Assembly (NCBI RefSeq): GCF_014698305.1
Contig: NZ_JACJST010000020.1
Coordinates: 47,792 to 111,791 of the forward strand
Length of the DNA stretch: 64,000 nucleotides
Origin: Anabaena lutea FACHB-196
GTDB taxonomy: Bacteria > Cyanobacteriota > Cyanobacteriia > Cyanobacteriales > Nostocaceae
Direction: 5' to 3'
Position numbers and translations under genes: made by a program. The notes under the pieces are model-generated. The model was not told where the DNA came from, did no database searches, and saw only the letters and a list, made by a program, of their open reading frames with translations. The first letter of the stretch is position 1. Each line of letters starts with the position of its first letter. Below, in pieces: positions 51,341-58,494 of this stretch.

Positions 51341-52525
51341 ATGGCGGCAATTGTATTGGGGTTGATGCTTTTATCCTTGGCAATTTGGTTATTTTTACTG
51401 TTGTTTTGGGGGCAGTTTTGGCGGGTAGATCAGCAATTGGAAACGAGTAAAGATATTTCTACACAACAATCCTTACCGACGGTGTGTGTGGTAATTCCAG
51501 CGCGGAATGAAGCTGATGTCATCCCGATTAGTTTGCGATCGCTCCTCCTCCAAGACTATGCTGGTAATTTCCAGATATTTTTGGTAGATGATCACAGTAC
51601 AGATGGTACAGCCAACTTTGCCCAAGGAGTAGCCTATGCCGTCAACAAATCCCAGCAATTGCATATTGTCTCTAGTCAAGATTTACCTCCTGGTTGGACT
51701 GGTAAACTCTGGGCTATGGAACAAGGTGTACAAGCAGCTATAAAGACGTTTCAGGAAACATCCCTACAATTACCCGATTATTTTTTACTTACTGATGCAG
51801 ATATAGAACATGATCCCAGCAACCTGCGGCGATTAATTACCAAAGCCGAAGAAGACAACTTAGACTTAGTATCTGTCATGGTGCGACTGCGTTGTCAAAG
51901 CTTTTGGGAACAATTGTTAATTCCTGCTTTTGTCTTTTTCTTCCAAAAACTCTACCCATTTCGCTGGGTAAATAACTCCAAAAAAGCGATCGCAGCAGCT
52001 GCTGGAGGATGTATATTAATTCGTCCAGAAGCTTTAAACAGAATTGGAGGTTTGCAAATAATTCGCCAAGCCTTAATTGATGATTGTTCTTTAGCAAAAG
52101 CCGTTAAATCTAGTCAAGGACGCATTTGGCTAGGATTGAGTGCTGTAACTCACAGCTTACGCCCTTATGATTCCCTGAAAACGATTTGGGATATGGTAGC
52201 CCGTAGTGCCTATACTCAACTCAATTATTCTCCCTTTCTGCTCATTGGCAGTGTGTTGGGAATGATTTTAGTCTATTTATTGCCACCTCTAGGAATTATC
52301 TGTGGTTTAGTATTAGGCAATTGGGCTATTACCCTCACCGCCTTAACAGTATATTTATTGATGACTTTTGCTTATTTCCCAATTATCCGCTTTTATAAAT
52401 GTATCCCGTGGTTCGCCTTTAGCTTACCAATAATTGCCCTTTTCTATACCTTAATGACCGTAGATTCCGCTATCCGTCACTGGCAAGGGCGAGGTGGTGC
52501 TTGGAAAGGCAGAGTTTATCCGTAA
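51341..52525 (+). CDS. hpnB: hopanoid-associated glycosyltransferase HpnB
   Basis: 394 residues. A first membrane segment (residues 3-25), a GT-A domain with VIPARNEADVIP, the acidic DDHSTDG and DADIEHDPS motifs, a QALIDDCSLA segment and three C-terminal membrane segments (about 295-375). This fits HpnB, a family 2 glycosyltransferase found with hopanoid genes. Its sugar and acceptor are not shown by sequence. Transcribed away from shc. Confidence 0.88.
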   Translation: MAAIVLGLMLLSLAIWLFLLLFWGQFWRVDQQLETSKDISTQQSLPTVCVVIPARNEADVIPISLRSLLLQDYAGNFQIFLVDDHSTDGTANFAQGVAYAVNKSQQLHIVSSQDLPPGWTGKLWAMEQGVQAAIKTFQETSLQLPDYFLLTDADIEHDPSNLRRLITKAEEDNLDLVSVMVRLRCQSFWEQLLIPAFVFFFQKLYPFRWVNNSKKAIAAAAGGCILIRPEALNRIGGLQIIRQALIDDCSLAKAVKSSQGRIWLGLSAVTHSLRPYDSLKTIWDMVARSAYTQLNYSPFLLIGSVLGMILVYLLPPLGIICGLVLGNWAITLTALTVYLLMTFAYFPIIRFYKCIPWFAFSLPIIALFYTLMTVDSAIRHWQGRGGAWKGRVYP

Positions 52526-52638
52526 TTCGTAATTCGTAATTCGTAAACAGGTAACAGGTAACAGGTAACAGGGAATTCTTAATTTTCCTCATCTCCCCGC
52601 GTCCCCCCATCTCCCCATCTCCGCATCTCCCCATCGCG

Positions 52639-53310
52639 TCACCCCCTTAGGGCTGAATCAGCAAACAGTAATTGAGTGATTTGCGTTAAAACTTTGAGTC
52701 CTTTCAAAGATCCACGAATGAGTCGAGTAGCGGCTATAGGTTGACGCAGTAGCTGCCAAGCTAGAGGTAAAACTTGCAATGAACCGTTAGGACTAATAGC
52801 TGATGTCAGATTAGGTATATCGTGATTAGCATCATCACTAACTACACGCAGTATGGCCACAGATACCCCAATTTGCTGGAAAAATTCCAAGGCTGTAAAT
52901 CCTTCCATATCTACGACATCAGCTTCTGATATTTTACCCAAATCACGCTTTTCTGCCGCTGACCAAATCACGCGATCGCTTGTTAAGCCTTTGACAAAAG
53001 ACACATGATCCCCAATTTGGTTATGTATATCTGCGGTGAAGGAGCGATCGCACTCTTGCAGATTTTCTTGAAAAAGGCATTTTTGATATAAAACAATATC
53101 TCCAACGGTGTAACGCTGATTTAAACTGCCACACAAACCCATCATCAGCACTCGATTTTCTCGATCATGGGGAATTTTTTCTAAATATTGTCGCAGTGGC
53201 TGCATACCCACGGGAATTGCTAAGACTTGTGGTTGGGAACTGGTGACGCGACTTAAACCACGACATACAGCTTTGTATTCTGCACCCTGTGGGACTAAAA
53301 TTGTGTGCAT
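52639..53310 (-). CDS. hpnG: adenosylhopane nucleosidase-like protein HpnG
   Basis: 223 residues from the ATG at 53310; a GTG two codons upstream is possible. It has the phosphorylase/nucleosidase fold: N-terminal strand (ILVPQGAEYKAVCRGLS), MGLCGSLN and the VVDMEGFTALEFF segment with acidic residues that bind ribose. In hopanoid clusters HpnG removes adenine from adenosylhopane to give ribosylhopane. It is convergent with hpnB. Confidence 0.85.
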   Translation of the reverse strand: MHTILVPQGAEYKAVCRGLSRVTSSQPQVLAIPVGMQPLRQYLEKIPHDRENRVLMMGLCGSLNQRYTVGDIVLYQKCLFQENLQECDRSFTADIHNQIGDHVSFVKGLTSDRVIWSAAEKRDLGKISEADVVDMEGFTALEFFQQIGVSVAILRVVSDDANHDIPNLTSAISPNGSLQVLPLAWQLLRQPIAATRLIRGSLKGLKVLTQITQLLFADSALRG

Positions 53311-53377
53311 AAGCACTACATTAAAAAGTTTTAAACTTTGGGCAATTAATTATAGTAGCATAACCGTAGCTGGTGTT

Positions 53378-53608
53378 CTAATTCAGTTCCTTGCCTAGTG
53401 TTCCTGATCCCCAACTATTGGCGCAAGCAGAACCAGGACAACTAGCAGAACCAGGAAGGCTACCGGGACAAGGAGGAACGAACATAAAAGACCAAAGTAA
53501 TTCCTCTTCTGCTGTGGCTTGAGCCGCTTTAGCTGCTTCATCATCTTCAATTCCTATTCCCAATCCGTTAAATGATTCGCGGGATGTCGCTAAGAAACTG
53601 GAAGCCAT
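53378..53608 (-). CDS. Cys-rich small peptide, possible RiPP precursor
   Basis: 76 residues. An N-terminal charged region (SREFNGLGI...EDDEAAKAAQATAEEELLW) is followed by a C terminus with CPGSLPGS, CPGSACANSWGSG and four Cys in all. A charged leader with a small, Cys/Ser/Gly-rich core is the layout of ribosomally made, modified peptides. No modification gene is next to it and no clear ribosome binding site precedes the ATG. The call is tentative. Confidence 0.4.
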   Translation of the reverse strand: MASSFLATSRESFNGLGIGIEDDEAAKAAQATAEEELLWSFMFVPPCPGSLPGSASCPGSACANSWGSGTLGKELN

Positions 53609-53635
53609 CGTGAGAAAGTGTCTACAGTAGAAACT

Positions 53636-53835
53636 GCATTTACTGCTGCGGCTTCTCGTGAAGGTGAGCCGAATCAGATACGTTGTATATCAAGCTGAAA
53701 AAAGAACGAATAATTATAACGTCGGCACTGCAAGACCAACTTCGCTCTAATTTGCCTAATCTGCCTGGTGTTACTACAAGTGTAGAAGATATTCAATTTA
53801 TAGATATGGGGGGTCAGAAACCTTCATCCACAACC
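53636..53835 (+). pseudogene. degenerate copy of part of the RND pump
   Basis: The stretch aligns by eye with 55690-55890 of the pump gene: TTTACT..CTTCTCGTG, a later TGAAAAAAGA and GAAGATATTCAATTTATAGA are shared with small changes. Frame is disrupted. It is a partial duplicate about 2 kb upstream of the matching part. Confidence 0.7.
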
Positions 53836-53932
53836 CTAGGATGTAGCCATTGGGAAAACTGACCAAAATGTGGGTCATTAATGTAGCATGACTAAATGAT
53901 TGTGTCAGCGGCAGAATGATTGATTTTCCAAG

Positions 53933-56713
53933 ATGGTACAGACTAATAACTCAAAATCCGCACGCGAAGTTTTTAATATCTCCAGATGGGCAATTAAATT
54001 TTCGTGGTTGACGGTTTGTTTTTGGATAGCGGTGACAGTAGCGGGTATTCTCGCTTTCGGTTCTCTAAAGTACGCTTTGTTTCCAGATATTACTTTTCCG
54101 GTGGTTGTGGTAAATGCTCAAGCACCTCTAACTTCGGCTTTAGAGACAGAAACCAAGTTAACAAAACCACTGGAAGAAAGCCTCAAGTCTCTGGAAGGAA
54201 TTGAAAATATTCGTTCCTCAACTTATCCGGGACAAAGTGCTGTAAGCCTGTTGTTTGCAGTGGGTACAAATTTAGAAACTTCTACTCAAGAAACGAAAAG
54301 CGCCCTGAAGGAGTTAAAACTACCGGCAGGAGCTAATTATAAGATTATTCCTTTAAACCTGAATGAGTCATCAGTGATTAGCTATGCCATTGAGAGTCAG
54401 TCAGGAAATTTAGGTGATTTGCAAAAATTAGCCAATGAGAAAATTTTACCTGCGATCGCTAAATTGCCAGGAGTTCTCAAAGTCTCACTTTTAGGCGCTC
54501 CTCCAAAATCGCCTCCTCTCAATCCTACCAATGCCACGGCGGCTTTAACAGGAGGAGCAAATTTAGTCAGATTTAATGGTCAAGATGTACTAGCATTTCA
54601 AGTCATCAAGCGTGGTGATGCTAACACCTTAGAAGTAGTCAGTCGAGTTGAACAGGAAGTACAAAACCTGCGTTCTACCCTAAAAGATGTCAAACTCACC
54701 CTAGCGGCTACCCAAGCAGAATATATCCGCCAAGCTACCAAATCAACCATAGATGCGTTGATAGAAGCCATCATCTTGGCAGTTGTGGTAATTTTTCCAT
54801 TTTTATGGAATTGGCGAGCCACTTTGATTTCTGCTTTGGCAATTCCCACATCTTTGTTGGCGACGTTTATTGTCATGGCCTTTTTCGGCTTCAACCTCGA
54901 AACAATTACGTTGTTAGCTTTGGCTTTAGTGATTGGTAGTGTCATTGATGATGCCATTATTGATGTAGAAAACATCTTGCGGCACATCGAAGAAGGACAA
55001 AGTCCCCGCGAAGCTGCACACTTAGCTACCGATGAAATTGGTTTAACAGTCGTCGCCACAACTGCCACAGCCGTAGCCGTATTCTTACCTATTGGTTTGA
55101 TGGGTGGAGTAGTTGGACAGTTTTTTGAGCCATTCGGAATCACGGTTTCCGCTTCTTATATTGCTTCTACATTGGTGGCTCGGACTTTATCACCGGTGTT
55201 ATCTATTTACTGGCTCAAACCAGCTAAGAAAACTTCCCAACGCAGAGAAAATAAAATTGGGGTCTATTTTACCGAAGCTTATCGAAATTTACTTTCTTGG
55301 TCTTTGAACCACCGCAAAATAGTTATTGCCTTAGCCATACTCAGTTTTATTGCTGGAATTGCCCTAATTCCCTTTATTCCCAAGGGTTTTATTCCCAAAT
55401 TAGATCGGGGTGAATTTAATATTACTTACACTGCACCTTTGCCGAAAATACCCGATTTAGCTGCATTACAGCAGTTAAGAAGCAGGGTAGCAGGGAGCAG
55501 AGAGCAATGCGGTCTTGGGCTTTGCCCAAGTGGAGCAATTGCGGAGGAGCAGGGGGGAAATAACTTCCCAGTCCCCAGTCCCCAATCTCCAGTTCCCAAT
55601 TCCCAATCCTCAATTCCTATTCCCAATCCTCTTAATGACTCGTTAGAGGTGGCGAAAAAATTAGAAGCAGAGGTGAGAAAATTCCCAGATGTGGAAACTG
55701 TTTTTACTACTGTCGGTTCTCGTGGGGGTGAACCAAATAAGGGAACTCTCTATGTCAAATTGAAAAAAGACCGCACGATTAAAACAGCAGAATTACAAGA
55801 CCAATTACGCCAAACTTTGCCTCAACTCCCTGGTGTAACTACCAGTGTGGAAGATATTCAATTTGTGGATACTGGTGGAGAAAAACCTTTACAGGTAGCA
55901 CTTCGCGGTAATGATCTCAAAGCTTTAAATCAGGCTGCTACGACTATTAAAGACCGCATTACCAAAATCCCAGGATTTGCAGATGTCACAGTTACAGGGG
56001 ACACAAATAACGCCGATCAGGTTTTTCAAATTGAACGACTGAACCAGGAACGGGTTGCATATATCAGTGCTAATTTGGGTCAGGGTTTAACTTTGGGTGA
56101 TGCTACAGATAAAATTGTTGCGGAAGCGAAAGAGGTTTTACCTGCTGATATCACTTTAGGTTTAGGTGGAGATTCTGCCCGACAAAATGAAGTTTTTGGT
56201 AGTTTTATTTCAACTTTGATTTTATCGGCTTTGTGTATCATTGTTGTGTTGATTTTACTGTTTAAAAGCTGGGTAGATCCTTTAGTAATTGGCGTTTCTT
56301 TACCTTTAGCTGTGGTGGGGGCAATGTTATCATTGCTCTTGACTAAGAGTGATTTTGGGATGATTTCGCTGATTGGTTTTGTGTTCTTGCTGGGACTGGC
56401 AAATAAAAACGCTATTGTTTTGGTAGATTACATTAATCAGCTACGTCAATCAGGTTTGGAACGTACGGAAGCTATTCTCAAAGCTGGGCCTGTCAGACTC
56501 AGACCAATTATGATGACTACTGTCTCTACTCTTTTAGGGATGTTACCTATTGCTTTGGGTTTTGGTGCAGGTTCAGAGTTGCGATCGCCTATGGCTGTAG
56601 CTATTGCCGGTGGTTTAGTAACTTCTACTATTCTCAGTTTAATTGTTGTTCCTGTTGTCTATGCAATTTTAGATGATTGGTTTCCCAGAAAGAAGGTGAC
56701 TCTTAACAGGTGA
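53933..56713 (+). CDS. RND efflux transporter (HAE1/AcrB type)
   Basis: 926 residues, shorter than the usual 1020-1060. A first membrane helix (residues 19-45), two periplasmic porter domains and two sets of membrane helices; the proton-relay acids are in IGSVIDDAIIDVEN. Residues about 510-560 carry an in-frame, low-complexity stretch (SREQCGLGLCPSGAIAEEQG, then FPVPSPQSPVPNSQ) made from cyanobacterial intergenic-type repeat DNA, inserted in the second porter domain. It may impair function. A terminator follows at 56720-56764. Confidence 0.85.
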   Translation: MVQTNNSKSAREVFNISRWAIKFSWLTVCFWIAVTVAGILAFGSLKYALFPDITFPVVVVNAQAPLTSALETETKLTKPLEESLKSLEGIENIRSSTYPGQSAVSLLFAVGTNLETSTQETKSALKELKLPAGANYKIIPLNLNESSVISYAIESQSGNLGDLQKLANEKILPAIAKLPGVLKVSLLGAPPKSPPLNPTNATAALTGGANLVRFNGQDVLAFQVIKRGDANTLEVVSRVEQEVQNLRSTLKDVKLTLAATQAEYIRQATKSTIDALIEAIILAVVVIFPFLWNWRATLISALAIPTSLLATFIVMAFFGFNLETITLLALALVIGSVIDDAIIDVENILRHIEEGQSPREAAHLATDEIGLTVVATTATAVAVFLPIGLMGGVVGQFFEPFGITVSASYIASTLVARTLSPVLSIYWLKPAKKTSQRRENKIGVYFTEAYRNLLSWSLNHRKIVIALAILSFIAGIALIPFIPKGFIPKLDRGEFNITYTAPLPKIPDLAALQQLRSRVAGSREQCGLGLCPSGAIAEEQGGNNFPVPSPQSPVPNSQSSIPIPNPLNDSLEVAKKLEAEVRKFPDVETVFTTVGSRGGEPNKGTLYVKLKKDRTIKTAELQDQLRQTLPQLPGVTTSVEDIQFVDTGGEKPLQVALRGNDLKALNQAATTIKDRITKIPGFADVTVTGDTNNADQVFQIERLNQERVAYISANLGQGLTLGDATDKIVAEAKEVLPADITLGLGGDSARQNEVFGSFISTLILSALCIIVVLILLFKSWVDPLVIGVSLPLAVVGAMLSLLLTKSDFGMISLIGFVFLLGLANKNAIVLVDYINQLRQSGLERTEAILKAGPVRLRPIMMTTVSTLLGMLPIALGFGAGSELRSPMAVAIAGGLVTSTILSLIVVPVVYAILDDWFPRKKVTLNR

Positions 56714-56719
56714 CAGTTT

Positions 56720-56764
56720 GAGATCCCCTATTTTTTAAAGAAGTCGGGGATCTCATAATTTTTT
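56720..56764 (+). terminator. terminator after the RND gene
   Basis: GAGATCCCC (56720-56728) pairs with GGGGATCTC (56746-56754) and is followed by ATAATTTTTT. Confidence 0.75.
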
Positions 56765-56803
56765 GTCAGCATCAGGATGTCCAGGATTTGAGGATTTACA
56801 GGA
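56765..56803 (+). repeat. dispersed repeat, TCTGAATCAGGAT family
   Basis: A nearly complete copy: GTCAGCATCAGGATGTCCAG, then GATTTGAGGATTTACAGGA. The remaining sequence to 57190 is AT-rich with no gene; an inverted-type copy is seen at 57107-57166 (ATCCTGTCAACCCTGAAATC). Confidence 0.7.
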
Positions 56804-57190
56804 TGTTTGTTTATAGTATGATTCTTTTTGTCTGAATCCTATTTCCGACGTTTTAAAGTTTCAATAAAATTGCAAAATTCAAAAAAAATTTCGTTTTTTG
56901 GGGTCTAACCCCGTTGACTTTTTTTTCAAGAACTGATATATTGATAATGGAAATGCGTGCCTCAATAAAAATTTTGCAAATATTCCATTATATTAATATG
57001 ACTATATTAGCACGTCGGCAGCGACCTGAACCCTAAAAAACAAAAATTTTTTTCAAAAAAACTTATAAATTTTTAAGAAAAAATAATTTAAACTTATGAA
57101 TTGTGTAAAACCTCAGTTTTTTGCTAAATCCTGTCAACCCTGAAATCTTGTAAATCTTGATTCTGACAATAATTAATATTCCAGCTTGCC

Positions 57191-57718
57191 ATGAAAAGTG
57201 AAGATCGTCAACGAGTAGAGATATTTCTTAAAAAGTGGAAAGGTTCGCAGGGTAACGAGAGAGCAAATTATCAGGGTTTCTTTTTAGAACTTTGTGATGC
57301 TTTGGCTGTAGAACGTCCAGTACCCAAGGGAAGTATAACAGGCGATCGCTATTGTTTTGACAAAGACATCAAGATATTTAACAAAGATGGAGTTACTACA
57401 AACTTTGCAGACTTCTACAAAGAAGGACATTTTTTAATTGAAGCTAAACAAGGGGGAAATGCAGCTAAACGCGGTACTGCTAAACGAGGGACAAAAACCT
57501 ACGATATCGCAATGGAAAAAGCTTTTTATCAAGCTCAAAGTTATACACCTTTTCTACCAAGTAAACCTCCCTTTTTAATTACCTGTGATATTGGTTCACA
57601 TTTTGAAATGTGGATGAGTTTTAGTGGTAATTATGGTGGTTATGGTGCGCGGGAAAAAATTGATATTGGGGTAAAGACAAGATACGCGCAAAATTTATCA
57701 CGACGTAAAGTTTTGTAA
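57191..57718 (+). pseudogene. MmeI-like restriction-modification enzyme, truncated by the Tn3 element
   Basis: The N-terminal about 159 residues (ERANYQGFFLELCDALAVER; HFLIEAKQGGNAAKRGTAKR) match the N-terminal part of MmeI-like type IIL methyltransferase-endonucleases, including the EAKQG nuclease motif. The frame continues to 57718 only because it reads the transposon inverted repeat from 57668. The rest of the gene (about 800 residues are expected) is absent on the other side of the transposon, so the insertion was followed by deletion. Confidence 0.75.
57668..57718 (+). repeat. Tn3 element left inverted repeat
   Basis: 51 bases identical to the reverse complement of 61462-61512. It reads into the preceding restriction gene frame. 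Confidence 0.92.
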
Positions 57719-57744
57719 AGTAGTCATGTATTCATGTCTTTCAA

Positions 57745-57777
57745 ACATTGCCTAGTTGGATTCAATTTAGGCAATGT
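57745..57777. other. candidate crossover site of the tyrosine recombinase
   Basis: The arms ACATTGCCTA (57745-57754) and TAGGCAATGT (57768-57777) are perfect inverted repeats around a 13-base spacer, the layout of a tyrosine-recombinase core site. It lies between the left inverted repeat and the recombinase gene, as cointegrate resolution sites do. Confidence 0.6.
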
Positions 57778-57853
57778 ATGATCGAGAGAGAAACAGATCA
57801 TAAAGCTTTCAACCATTCTTACCCAACCACCCCAACTTCCCTTTTCGGCAAAG

Positions 57854-58435
57854 ATGGTTTCTCACCCTCCTCCCCCTGTAAAAGTAGCGTCAAAGCGAGA
57901 GCGGGAATATTTGCGTCCAAAAGAAGTAGAAGCGATGATCAAAGCGGCGCATTCATTCGGAAGGCACGGAGTTCGAGATGCAGCCATTATTTTACTGATG
58001 TTTCGGCATGGGCTACGCACCGCAGAGTTAGTTTCTCTGAAATGGTCACAAATTGATTTGAACGACGGCTATATTGAGATAAGAAGAGTAAAACATGGGC
58101 ATGATAGCACTCATCCCCTACGCGCTCCTGAATTGAGGGCATTACGCCAGATTAAAAGAGATTATCCCCAAACCCAGTATGTGTTCGTCTCCGAGCGCAA
58201 AGCTCCCCTGTCCACAAGAACTATCCGTCACATTATAGCCAGAACCGGAGAATTAGCCGGACTTGAGGAATCTGTTCATCCCCATCAACTGCGTCATGCT
58301 TGTGGCTATTATCTTGCTTCACAAGGCCATGACACCAGAGCAATTCAGGACTACTTAGGACATAAGAACATTCACCATACAGTTCGCTACACACAGATGT
58401 CCCCCCAAAGATTTGAATCTTTTTGGACAGATTGA
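57854..58435 (+). CDS. tyrosine recombinase/resolvase of the transposon
   Basis: 193 residues, short like FimB-type enzymes. Catalytic residues are visible: the first Arg in HGLRTAE, Lys in VKHG, HQLR in VHPHQLRHA, LGHKN and the nucleophile Tyr in VRYTQM. There is no N-terminal core-binding domain. It should resolve cointegrates formed during replicative transposition, in place of the serine resolvase of Tn3. The start follows the crossover site by about 75 bases. Confidence 0.85.
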   Translation: MVSHPPPPVKVASKREREYLRPKEVEAMIKAAHSFGRHGVRDAAIILLMFRHGLRTAELVSLKWSQIDLNDGYIEIRRVKHGHDSTHPLRAPELRALRQIKRDYPQTQYVFVSERKAPLSTRTIRHIIARTGELAGLEESVHPHQLRHACGYYLASQGHDTRAIQDYLGHKNIHHTVRYTQMSPQRFESFWTD

Positions 58436-58494
58436 ATCGAGGGAGTGATAACAATACTCCTGTAAACTGAAAATAACCATCTTTGTTCTCACTC

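Noticed and set aside
54598..55143. 181-residue minus-strand frame in the RND gene
   Set aside because: Shadow of the membrane-helix coding region on the opposite strand.
57748..58056. 102-residue frame before and inside the recombinase gene
   Set aside because: Out of frame with the recombinase, which has catalytic motifs; the frame also crosses the crossover site.
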